Shown here piece by piece: positions 27,163 through 34,887 of a DNA stretch of 55,685 nt (the first letter of the stretch is position 1; each line of letters begins with the position of its first letter). The DNA comes from Asaia bogorensis. GTDB taxonomy: Bacteria > Pseudomonadota > Alphaproteobacteria > Acetobacterales > Acetobacteraceae. A program made the position numbers and the translations under genes. The stretch covers positions 1-55,685 of the forward strand of contig CAMBRC010000016.1 in assembly GCA_945869965.1 (NCBI GenBank). Direction: 5' to 3'. A model generated the notes under the pieces. It saw only the letters and a list, made by a program, of their open reading frames with translations. It searched no databases and had not been told where the DNA came from.

Positions 27163-28341
27163 TTACTTTTCCAACCGCCGCACCTCGGCCAAACACGCTG
27201 CCCGATCCGCCAAACACCCGCCCGCCAGCCACCACTCCCGCACCGCCCGCAACAACGCCCCCATCCCCGGCCCCGCCGCCACCCCCGCCAAATCCCGCCC
27301 CTTCAGCGGAAACACCGGCACCACCATCGAACTCAACCGCTCCCGCAACAAATCCCCTCGCCCCGCCAGCCAGCTCGCCCCAATCAAAATCTCCTTCGTC
27401 GTCCCCGCCAAAGCCCGCCGCAAATCATCGTCCGTTGCCCCATCCCCCGGCACGACCGTCGCTTTCAACGCCACCAACCGCCCAGCCTCCACCCCCGACA
27501 GCCGCAACCGCGCCGCCACCCCATCCCCCGAAATCAACGCCGCCAACCGCACCACCGCATCCCCCGGCTCCCCCGCCGCCACCACCGAAGCCAACCCGGC
27601 CGCGCTCCCCGCCTCTGGCAAAACCGCCCCCAAAACCCCCCACTCCCGCATCAACCCAACAACCTCCACCACCCGAGGCCCCACCAATATCCGCTTGATC
27701 TCCCCCCAAACCCGCTCCACCGACAACCGCCCCAACCCCGAAACCCCCGCCGCAATCGCCGCCATTGCCTCCTCATCCGCCGCCCCCCGCCCATACCGCG
27801 CAAAGAACCGAAAGAACCGCAAAACCCGCAAATAATCCTCAGCAATCCGCTCCGCCGCCACTCCCACAAACCGCACCTTCCCGGCCCGCAGATCCCCCAA
27901 CCCATCAAAATAATCGAACACCTCCCCCCCGGCGTTCATCGACATCGCATTGATGGTGAAATCCCGCCGCGCCGCATCCGCCCGCCAATCCCCGGTAAAC
28001 GCCACCACCGCATGCCGCCCATCGGTGGCCACATCCCGCCGCAGCGTCGTGATCTCAAACCCAAGATGCCGCGCCACCGCCGTCACCGTCCCATGCGCCA
28101 ACCCCGTCGGCACCGCCTTCAACCCCGCCCCCCGCAACGCCGCCATCACCACCTCTGGCGGATCCGGCGTCGCCAGATCGATGTCCGCCACCGCCCGACC
28201 CAACAGCGCATCCCGAACGCAGCCGCCCACCATCCGCGCCCGCGGCACTGCCGCCAACACATCGCCCAACGCCCCATCACTCAGAAATTCCGGCAACGGA
28301 TCAAACCGATACGCCGGCGAAGTCACGGTCCCAACACTCAC
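27163..28341 (-). CDS. cca: CCA tRNA nucleotidyltransferase
   Basis: This 392-residue class II nucleotidyltransferase adds or repairs the CCA end of tRNAs. Visible are MVGGCVRDALLGRAVADIDLAT with the catalytic GGxVRD and DxD residues, the RRDFTINAMS motif and DYLRVLRFFRFFARYG. GTG 28341 is chosen because it overlaps the stop codon of the upstream DUF6111 gene as GTGA, giving translational coupling. The open frame extends further upstream without homology. It is the last gene of a Nudix-DUF6111-CCA operon. Confidence 0.92.
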   Translation of the reverse strand: MSVGTVTSPAYRFDPLPEFLSDGALGDVLAAVPRARMVGGCVRDALLGRAVADIDLATPDPPEVVMAALRGAGLKAVPTGLAHGTVTAVARHLGFEITTLRRDVATDGRHAVVAFTGDWRADAARRDFTINAMSMNAGGEVFDYFDGLGDLRAGKVRFVGVAAERIAEDYLRVLRFFRFFARYGRGAADEEAMAAIAAGVSGLGRLSVERVWGEIKRILVGPRVVEVVGLMREWGVLGAVLPEAGSAAGLASVVAAGEPGDAVVRLAALISGDGVAARLRLSGVEAGRLVALKATVVPGDGATDDDLRRALAGTTKEILIGASWLAGRGDLLRERLSSMVVPVFPLKGRDLAGVAAGPGMGALLRAVREWWLAGGCLADRAACLAEVRRLEK

Positions 28342-28586
28342 GGGGCCGTCCGCCGCACCGAATGCCCGGGCACCAACCGCCCGTTCTCCACATGCGCCGG
28401 CACATACTCCAACCCCGGCGGCACCGCCTGGCTCAGCTCCAGCCAAGCCGCCGCCATCAACAGCACGAACATCGACCCCATCGTGCCCCACAACAACTCA
28501 CGCGTGAACCGGCGGCCGCTCCACAGCCACACCCCGTACGCCACGAACGGCATCAGGAACAATGCGAACTCCAGCAATCGCAACAT
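28338..28586 (-). CDS. DUF6111 family small membrane protein
   Basis: This 82-residue protein has two membrane segments (LEFALFLMPFVAYGVWLW and ELLWGTMGSMFVLLMAAAWL) and ends in VPAHVENGRLVPGHSVRRTAP, the pattern of the DUF6111 family. Its ATG shares one base with the stop of the Nudix gene (TGATG), and its stop overlaps the cca start (GTGA), so the three genes are tightly coupled. Function is unknown. Confidence 0.8.
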   Translation of the reverse strand: MLRLLEFALFLMPFVAYGVWLWSGRRFTRELLWGTMGSMFVLLMAAAWLELSQAVPPGLEYVPAHVENGRLVPGHSVRRTAP

Positions 28587-29242
28587 CAGGATTCCGTCCG
28601 CAACCGATGCGCCAGATGCACCAGCATCGCCGCCGTCGCCCCCCAGATATAGTGGTCCGGATGCGGCCAGACCCAGAATTCCCGCCAAGCCCCCCGGAAA
28701 TGCGACCGCCGCCGCTCCGGCGCCGCCGGGTCCAACACCACCGACAACGGCAACGAAAACACCGCCTCCACCTCATGCGGCGAAGGTACCAGCCCGAGGT
28801 CCCACAACTCCGCCCCATCCGGCAACAGCCCCAGCACCGGTATCACCCGATACCCCGTCCCGGTCACGTAATCCCCCAACCGCCCCAACAGCTCCACATG
28901 ATGCCGGCCAAGCCCCACCTCCTCCTCCGCCTCCCGCAACGCGGCGTGCTCGGGACTGGCATCCTCGGGATCGATCCGTCCACCCGGAAAACTCACCTGC
29001 CCGGCATGCTTGTTCAGATGCGCCGTCCGCTTGGTCAGCAACACCCCCGGCGTCGCCCCCAATACCAGTGAAATCAACACCGCCGCCGGCACCAACGGCC
29101 CATCGGCCAGATCCACCCCATCGCTGCTAGCCAACGCAGCACCGATCGACGGCGGGTCCGCCACCGCACGTGCCGGAGCCGACGCACCGATCGGAGGGGG
29201 AATGGGCGCAGCCAAACGCGCCCGCAGAAGATCGCGATTCAC
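28586..29242 (-). CDS. CoA pyrophosphatase, Nudix hydrolase
   Basis: This 218-residue Nudix enzyme carries the catalytic box GRIDPEDASPEHAALREAEE followed by EVGL. The N-terminal segment LTKRTAHLNKHAGQVSFPGG is the NuCoA signature that precedes it. Members split coenzyme A to phosphopantetheine and adenosine 3',5'-bisphosphate. An 8-residue tail follows the WGATAAMLVHLAHRL helix. It is the first gene of the operon with DUF6111 and cca. Confidence 0.9.
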   Translation of the reverse strand: MNRDLLRARLAAPIPPPIGASAPARAVADPPSIGAALASSDGVDLADGPLVPAAVLISLVLGATPGVLLTKRTAHLNKHAGQVSFPGGRIDPEDASPEHAALREAEEEVGLGRHHVELLGRLGDYVTGTGYRVIPVLGLLPDGAELWDLGLVPSPHEVEAVFSLPLSVVLDPAAPERRRSHFRGAWREFWVWPHPDHYIWGATAAMLVHLAHRLRTES

Positions 29243-29267
29243 CGGCGCACTTTACGCCCCCGATCGC

Positions 29268-29831
29268 CTAGCCGCCATCCTCCGGCAGTTCGCCGAGCGG
29301 GAAGAAGCATCCGCTGCTCCAAACGCCGAACACCGACCGGCCCTGGACCACGCACGGCTCGGCCAAGGCCACCAGCTCGTAGTAAACCGCCCGCCCGATC
29401 CGTGCCTCCAGTGGAAACATCCCCAACCCGTCGCGCACATGCACATACGGCGTGGGTTCGCAGGAGACGACGTCAAACGCGACGCGGATCGGGTGCTTCG
29501 GCCCGGCCGTCACCACCTGGTCCACATTGGTGCGAAACGTCAGCACCTGGTCCACGCCGACACCCGCCCAACCCAGCTCGACAGCCACGAACGGCGCATC
29601 CTCGACCACGATCACACCGCGCTCAGCCGGTGTTTCCAACAGGAACTGCCCCTCGGCATCGCGCTTGAGCACCGAGGAAAACAGGCAAACCAGCTCCTTT
29701 CGCGCGATCACGCTGCCGCGGTAATCCCACGAGCCGTCGCGGTGGATCACAAACGGCAAGCTGCCATGGTCGAACGCCCGACGCGCCGGGCCGACCACAC
29801 CACACGCCTTTCCTGGAATGAGCTCGTTCAC
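29268..29831 (-). CDS. DUF1285 domain-containing protein
   Basis: This protein has about 187 residues. The DUF1285 pattern is visible in IHRDGSWDYRGSVIARKELVC, LFSSVLKRDAEGQFLLETPAE and the C-terminal LEARIGRAVYYELVALAE region. DUF1285 proteins are small and widespread, with no settled role. GTG 29831 is chosen because a CGGGG stretch lies 8 nt before it and family members are about this long. The frame is open to 29975 but that part has no recognised homology. It is 25 bp upstream of the Nudix gene and may be in the same operon. Confidence 0.8.
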   Translation of the reverse strand: MNELIPGKACGVVGPARRAFDHGSLPFVIHRDGSWDYRGSVIARKELVCLFSSVLKRDAEGQFLLETPAERGVIVVEDAPFVAVELGWAGVGVDQVLTFRTNVDQVVTAGPKHPIRVAFDVVSCEPTPYVHVRDGLGMFPLEARIGRAVYYELVALAEPCVVQGRSVFGVWSSGCFFPLGELPEDGG

Positions 29832-30007
29832 GATGCATACCCCGGGACAGAGAATGCTTCCGCCCTGGGCACTGATATAGGTAGCATCCCCCAGTCTGTG
29901 AACGTGGCCGGCACGATTTCTGGCCAACATGGGCAAAGTGATCGCCAAGGGGGTCGCAAGCCCACCAACGCTCACAATCTATTGTGACGCCGACCAGGAT
30001 GAGGTTC

Positions 30008-31039
30008 ATGCCCGCCACCCCCACCCCGTTCCAGCCGCCCCCCCTTACTCCAGGCAGGGCCTCCGACGACCTCCTGGCCGAGATCGAAGCGCTCGGCCAC
30101 AAGGTCGCCGCCGCCAGGTCCCAGATCGGCCGTGCCATCTATGGCCAGCCCGAGGTGGTCGACCAAACCCTGATCACCCTGCTCTCCGGTGGCCATGTCC
30201 TGTTGGTCGGCGTGCCTGGCCTCGGCAAGTCCAAGCTGGTCGAAACGCTGGCCGTCGTCATGGGCCTGGCCTCCAAGCGCGTGCAGTTCACGCCCGACCT
30301 GATGCCCGCCGATATCCTCGGCAGCGAAGTGCTCGACGAAGGCGAAGACGGCCGCCGCCACTTCCGCTTCGTCCCCGGCCCGGTCTTCTGCCAACTCCTG
30401 ATGGCTGACGAAATCAACCGCGCCTCGCCGCGAACCCAATCCGCGCTGCTGCAAGCCATGCAGGAACAACGCGTCGCCATCGGCGGCGTGGAGCACATCC
30501 TGCCCCGCCCGTTCCATGTCCTGGCCACGCAGAACCCGATCGAGCAGGAAGGCACCTACCCCCTGCCGGAAGCCCAGCTCGATCGTTTTCTATTGGAAAT
30601 CCAGGTCACCTACCCCGACCTCGCCGCCGAACGCACCATGCTGCTCGCCACCACCGGAGCCGCCGAAGACAAACCCGTACAGGCCCTCTCCGCCGATGAC
30701 CTGATGGCCGCCCAGGCGCTGATCCGTCGCGTCCCCGTCGGCGATACCGTGGTCGATGCCATCCTCAAACTGGTCCGCGGCGGACGCCCCGAAAGCTCCG
30801 ACGACGACACCATCCGCCGCCATGTCGCCTGGGGCCCCGGACCCCGTGCCGCCCAAGCCCTGATGCTCGCCTGCCGCGCCCGGGCCCTGCTCGACAACCG
30901 TCTGGCCCCCTCCATCGATGACGTCGCCGCCCTCGCCCCCCCAGTGCTGCGCCACCGCATGGCGCTCAACTTCTCCGCCCGCGCTGACGGGCTGCACCTC
31001 GACACCGTCATCGCCCGCCTCGTGGAACGGCTTGGGTGA
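30008..31039 (+). CDS. MoxR family AAA ATPase
   Basis: This 343-residue MoxR ATPase has Walker A (GVPGLGKSKLVETLA), Walker B (LLMADEINRASPRTQSALLQ) and a sensor region in THLL-like QNPIEQEGTYPLPEAQLDRFLL. MoxR ATPases work as chaperones with VWA- and DUF58-containing partners in assembling or maturing surface or enzyme complexes. ATG 30008 follows AGGATGAGG; GTG 29984 and ATG 29999 are alternatives. It leads a run with the DUF58, DUF4159 and GATase-like genes, but the 200-bp repeat intervenes before the DUF58 gene. Confidence 0.92.
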   Translation: MPATPTPFQPPPLTPGRASDDLLAEIEALGHKVAAARSQIGRAIYGQPEVVDQTLITLLSGGHVLLVGVPGLGKSKLVETLAVVMGLASKRVQFTPDLMPADILGSEVLDEGEDGRRHFRFVPGPVFCQLLMADEINRASPRTQSALLQAMQEQRVAIGGVEHILPRPFHVLATQNPIEQEGTYPLPEAQLDRFLLEIQVTYPDLAAERTMLLATTGAAEDKPVQALSADDLMAAQALIRRVPVGDTVVDAILKLVRGGRPESSDDDTIRRHVAWGPGPRAAQALMLACRARALLDNRLAPSIDDVAALAPPVLRHRMALNFSARADGLHLDTVIARLVERLG

Positions 31040-31255
31040 GGTGGGCCCTGAGGAAGGAAGGCCAGGGCTCTGCCCTGGACCCGCTGCGGCCTGAGGCCCC
31101 AGACCCCCATTCTTTAAGGGCCTTCGGCACAGGGGGGCAGCGAGGCCTTCCCCGCGGCCTCGACGCCCCCCTGTGCCGAAGGCCCTTCAGGGTTGAGGTC
31201 CAGGGTCTCGGACCCTGGTGGGGTCCGGGGCAAAGCCCCGGCTTGCTTGCCTCAG
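31037..31255 (+). repeat. GC-rich multi-hairpin repeat, copy 2
   Basis: The sequence matches copy 1 (9110-9312) in reverse orientation. The central stem is GGCACAGGGGGGCAGCGAGG with a complementary right arm (two mismatches). Two of its changes relative to copy 1 (G-C to A-T, A-T to G-C) are compensated on the other arm. It lies between moxR and the DUF58 gene, within an apparent operon. Confidence 0.85.
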
Positions 31256-31268
31256 GCTCAACCCACCC

Positions 31269-32138
31269 ATGACCGTGACCGCCAGGCGGGCCGAGGCGCT
31301 GGGCGCGAGGTTGCCGCCGTTGCAGGTGGCGGCGGAGCGGGTGGCGGCGACGGTGGCGCAGGGGGTGCATGGGCGGCGGCGGGTTGGGCAGGGCGATTCG
31401 TTCTGGCAGTACCGGCCGTTTTCCCTGGGGGATGACGCGGCCAGGATTGACTGGCGGCAGTCGGCGCGGTCGGACCGGCATTATGTGCGCGAGACCGAGT
31501 GGGAGGCGGCGCAGACGGTGTGCGTGTGGCGGGATGGTTCGCCGAGCATGCGCTGGCGGTCCAAGGCTGGGCTGGTGGACAAGATCGAGCGGGCGGAATT
31601 GCTGTTGCTGGCGCTGGCGGCGTTGCTGCTGCGCGGCGGGGAGCGGGTGCGGCTGATTGGCGGCGAGCCACGGGGGTTGTCGGGCCGGGTCGGGCTGGAC
31701 CGGATGGCGGACCAGGTGGGGCGGCTGGCGGAAGGTGGCGGGATGCCGCCGGAGGCGCCGGTGCCACGACATGCCAGGGTGGTGCTGATCGGCGATTTCC
31801 TGTCGCCACTGGACGAGATCCAGCGCGGCGTGGCGCGGCTGGCGGGGGTGCCGACGACGGGGCATTTGTTGCAGGTGCTGGACCCCGCCGAGACGCTGTT
31901 GCCGTATGAGGGTCGGGTGCGGTTCGAGGGGTTGGAGTGTGAGGCCGATATGTTGATCCCCAGGGTGGAAGGGGTGCGCGGGGCCTACGCCGATCGGCTG
32001 GCGGCGCAGCAAAAGGGCCTGGCGGCGATTGCGACGGCGGCGGGGTGGAGCTTTGCCGTGCATCGGACCGACCATACGGCGGAGGCGGCTTTGTTGGGGT
32101 TGTATACGGCCTTGGCGCCACAGGTGGGGCGGCGATGA
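31269..32138 (+). CDS. DUF58 domain-containing protein
   Basis: This 289-residue protein belongs to the DUF58 family, which has a VWA-like fold and usually partners MoxR ATPases. The conserved RPFSLGDDAARIDWRQSARSD and YVRETEWEAAQTVCVWRDGS match the family motif around positions 50-90. The N-terminus lacks membrane segments; it may be cytosolic. The C-terminus (DMLIPRVEGVRGAYADRLAA) is typical. The stop overlaps the ATG of the DUF4159 gene (ATGA), so the two are coupled. Confidence 0.9.
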   Translation: MTVTARRAEALGARLPPLQVAAERVAATVAQGVHGRRRVGQGDSFWQYRPFSLGDDAARIDWRQSARSDRHYVRETEWEAAQTVCVWRDGSPSMRWRSKAGLVDKIERAELLLLALAALLLRGGERVRLIGGEPRGLSGRVGLDRMADQVGRLAEGGGMPPEAPVPRHARVVLIGDFLSPLDEIQRGVARLAGVPTTGHLLQVLDPAETLLPYEGRVRFEGLECEADMLIPRVEGVRGAYADRLAAQQKGLAAIATAAGWSFAVHRTDHTAEAALLGLYTALAPQVGRR

Positions 32139-34819
32139 TCTTTGCTTCGCCCTGGGTTTTGTTGGCGCTGGCGACCTTGCCGTTGCTGTGGTGGCTGCTG
32201 CGGATCACGCCGCCGAGCCCGCGGACCGAGTCGTTTCCGGCGATCCGGCTGCTGTTCGGGCTGACCGCGCCGGAGGAGACGCCTGCGCGGACGCCGTGGT
32301 GGCTGCTGGCGCTGCGGATGCTGGCGGCGGCGCTGGTGATTGTCGGGCTGGCGCGGCCGGTGCTGGATGCCGGGGCGTCGCTGGGCGGCAGCGGGCCGCT
32401 GGTGCTGGTGGTGGACGATGGCTGGGCGGCGGCACCGGACTGGTCGCGGCGGATGGCGGCGGCAAGCGGGGTGCTGGACCGGGCGGAGCGGGCGGGGCGG
32501 GAGGTGTCGTTGTTGACGACGGCAGCGAGCGAGACCGGGACGGCGCCGGCGGCGACAACCGCGATGCCGGTGGTGGAGATGCGGCCGCGGCTGGCGGCGT
32601 TGCGGCCGAAGCCGTGGGCGGCGGATCGCGCGGCGGCGGCCGGGGCGCTGGGTGCCTGGGCCGGCAAGGGCGGGGTGGCCTATGTGGCGGATGGGTTGAT
32701 GGGGGAGGGCTGGGACGGGTTTGCCGCGGCGCTGGCGGCGGTAGGGCCGGTGACCGTGTTGCGCGACGAAATTCCGCCGGCGCGGCTGTTGCTGCCGCCG
32801 CGGGCAGAGGCGGACAAGCTGGTGGCGCGACTGCACCAGGTGCGGCGTCCGCTGGCCGAGGAGGTAGCGGTGCTGGCGCAATCCGGTGATGCCCGGACGC
32901 TGGCGCGAGCCACGGCGGTGATCCCGGCCGGTGCGGGCGAGGTGGAGATCCCGATCATCCTGCCGCCGGAACTGCGCAATCGCCTGGCCCGGCTGGTGAT
33001 CGAGGGGCCGCCCTCGGCCGGCGCAGTGGTGCTGCTGGACGAGCGCTGGCGGCGCCGGCCGGTGGGGCTGTTGGCCGGTGACGCCGTCGCGGCCGGGATT
33101 CCGTTGACCGGGATGCTGTTCTATATCCGCCGCGCGCTGGACCCGTATGTCGAGCTGCGGATTGGCGATCTTGCCGGGCTGCTGGCGCGCGATATCTCCG
33201 TGCTGGTGCTGGCCGATCACGTGGTGGCGGACGGGCCGGAGGCGGCGATGCTGGCCAATTGGGTCGAGAAGGGCGGGCTGCTGGTGCGCTTCGCCGGGCC
33301 GCGCATGGCCGAGCAGCCCGACGCCTTGCTGCCGGTGAAGCTGCTGGCCGGCGACCGGCAATTGGGCGGGGCGATGTCATGGAGCCAGCCGGCGGGGCTG
33401 GACGGCTTTCCGGCCAATTCGCCGTTCGCCGGGCTGAAGGTGCCGGCCGAGGTGCGGGTGACGCGCCAGGTGCTGGCGCAGCCGGACGCACGCCTGTCGG
33501 AGGCAACCTGGGCGCGGCTGGCCGATGGCACGCCGCTGGTGACCCATGCGGCACGCGGGCTTGGCCGGGTGGTGCTGTTCCACACCACGGCCAATGCCGA
33601 CTGGTCGGACCTGTCGCTCTCCGGGCTGTTTGTCGACATGTTGCGCCGGCTGGTGGCGCTGTCGGCTGGGATTTCCGGCAGCGCCGAGGCCGAGGGCACG
33701 CGCCTGGCGCCGGTGGAAACGCTGGACGGGTTCGGCGTGGCGGGACCGCCGCAGCCGGCTGCCGGTCCGTTGGCCACCGGTGATTTCGCCACCACCGCCG
33801 CCTCGCCGCGCCATCCGCCGGGGCTGTATGGGCCGGAGAATGGCCGCCGGACGCTGAACCTCGGGACGCGCCACCCGGCGATGGCCGCCGCCCCCGCTGT
33901 TGCCGGGGGGCGCGAGGAGCCGCTGGCAGGTGCTGCGCCGGAGCGGCTGCTGGCGCCGTGGCTGCTGGCCGCGGCGTTGGCGTTGCTGGCGATCGACCTG
34001 CTGGTGTCGCTGCGGCTGCGCGGGCTGTTCCGTGGCCGGGTTGCGGCGCGGGCCGCAGTGTTACTGATGATCGCGATGCCGGTGGACGCCCAGACGCTGG
34101 TGCCCACGCCGACGCCCGCCCATCCGGCGCTGGTCACCCGGCTCGCCCATGTCGCCACCGGCGATGCCAGTGTCGACGCGATCGCTCGGGCGGGGCTGGT
34201 CGGGCTGTCCGAATACGTCAACCGGCGCACCAATGCCGCTCTTGGCGAGCCCGCCATTGTGACACCGGGCGAGACTGAGTTGAGCTTCTACCCGCTGCTC
34301 TACTGGCCGATCGTGCCCGGCGGGCCGCCACTATCCGGCATGGCGGTCACCGCGCTGAACGACTTCATGGCGCATGGCGGCATCATCCTGATCGACACCC
34401 GCAACGGTGGCAGCGGCGAGGGCTTCAACGTCGGCGGCGAGGCGGCCCTGGAGCAGTTGGCGAAAAACCTCGCGGTGCCGCAGCTGACCCAGCTCACGCC
34501 GCAGCACGTGCTGGCCCGCAGCTTCTACCTGTTGCAGGATTTTCCGGGTCGCTTCGCCGGCGATGACGTCTGGGTGCAACGGGCGCAGGACCGGACCAAT
34601 GACAGCGTCTCGCCGGTGATCATCGGCGGCCATGACTGGGCGGCGGCCTGGGCGATCGATGCCCAGGGGCGCAACCCCTATGCCACCCTGCCGGGCGGGA
34701 CGCGGCAGCGCACTATCGCGTATCGGTTTGGGGTGAACCTGGTGATGTATGCGCTGACCGGAAACTACAAAGGGGATCAGGTGCATATACCGGCCATTCT
34801 CGAGAGGCTGGGGCAGTGA
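32135..34819 (+). CDS. DUF4159 domain-containing membrane protein (BatA N-terminus)
   Basis: This large protein (894 residues) starts with a BatA-like membrane pair (IFASPWVLLALATLPLLWWLLR and ALRMLAAALVIVGLARPVL). A long extracytoplasmic part follows, with helical membrane segments near 610-640 (LLAPWLLAAALALLAIDLLV). The C-terminal DUF4159 domain (about 670-890) includes SFYPLLYWPIVPGGPPLSG and DFMAHGGIILIDTRNGG. It is coupled to the DUF58 gene by an ATGA overlap. Function of the MoxR-DUF58-DUF4159 set is not established; similar genes are suspected to act in envelope assembly. Confidence 0.88.
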   Translation: MIFASPWVLLALATLPLLWWLLRITPPSPRTESFPAIRLLFGLTAPEETPARTPWWLLALRMLAAALVIVGLARPVLDAGASLGGSGPLVLVVDDGWAAAPDWSRRMAAASGVLDRAERAGREVSLLTTAASETGTAPAATTAMPVVEMRPRLAALRPKPWAADRAAAAGALGAWAGKGGVAYVADGLMGEGWDGFAAALAAVGPVTVLRDEIPPARLLLPPRAEADKLVARLHQVRRPLAEEVAVLAQSGDARTLARATAVIPAGAGEVEIPIILPPELRNRLARLVIEGPPSAGAVVLLDERWRRRPVGLLAGDAVAAGIPLTGMLFYIRRALDPYVELRIGDLAGLLARDISVLVLADHVVADGPEAAMLANWVEKGGLLVRFAGPRMAEQPDALLPVKLLAGDRQLGGAMSWSQPAGLDGFPANSPFAGLKVPAEVRVTRQVLAQPDARLSEATWARLADGTPLVTHAARGLGRVVLFHTTANADWSDLSLSGLFVDMLRRLVALSAGISGSAEAEGTRLAPVETLDGFGVAGPPQPAAGPLATGDFATTAASPRHPPGLYGPENGRRTLNLGTRHPAMAAAPAVAGGREEPLAGAAPERLLAPWLLAAALALLAIDLLVSLRLRGLFRGRVAARAAVLLMIAMPVDAQTLVPTPTPAHPALVTRLAHVATGDASVDAIARAGLVGLSEYVNRRTNAALGEPAIVTPGETELSFYPLLYWPIVPGGPPLSGMAVTALNDFMAHGGIILIDTRNGGSGEGFNVGGEAALEQLAKNLAVPQLTQLTPQHVLARSFYLLQDFPGRFAGDDVWVQRAQDRTNDSVSPVIIGGHDWAAAWAIDAQGRNPYATLPGGTRQRTIAYRFGVNLVMYALTGNYKGDQVHIPAILERLGQ

Positions 34820-34826
34820 AGGAAAG

Positions 34827-34870
34827 GAAGGATTCTTCTTTTTGTGAACAAAAAGAAGACTTTTCTTCCC
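34827..34870 (+). repeat. AT-rich hairpin repeat, unit e
   Basis: CTTCTTTTTGTGAACAAAAAGAAG is an 11-bp stem with a GA loop. The usual tail is shortened to ACTTTTCTTCC. It falls between the DUF4159 gene and the next gene of the run, with only 68 bp in total between them. Confidence 0.7.
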
Positions 34871-34887
34871 GCTTTTAGGCCTCACCC

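Noticed and set aside
27163-28491. Upstream extension of cca beyond GTG 28341
   Set aside because: It overlaps the DUF6111 gene in another frame; the GTGA overlap marks the real start.
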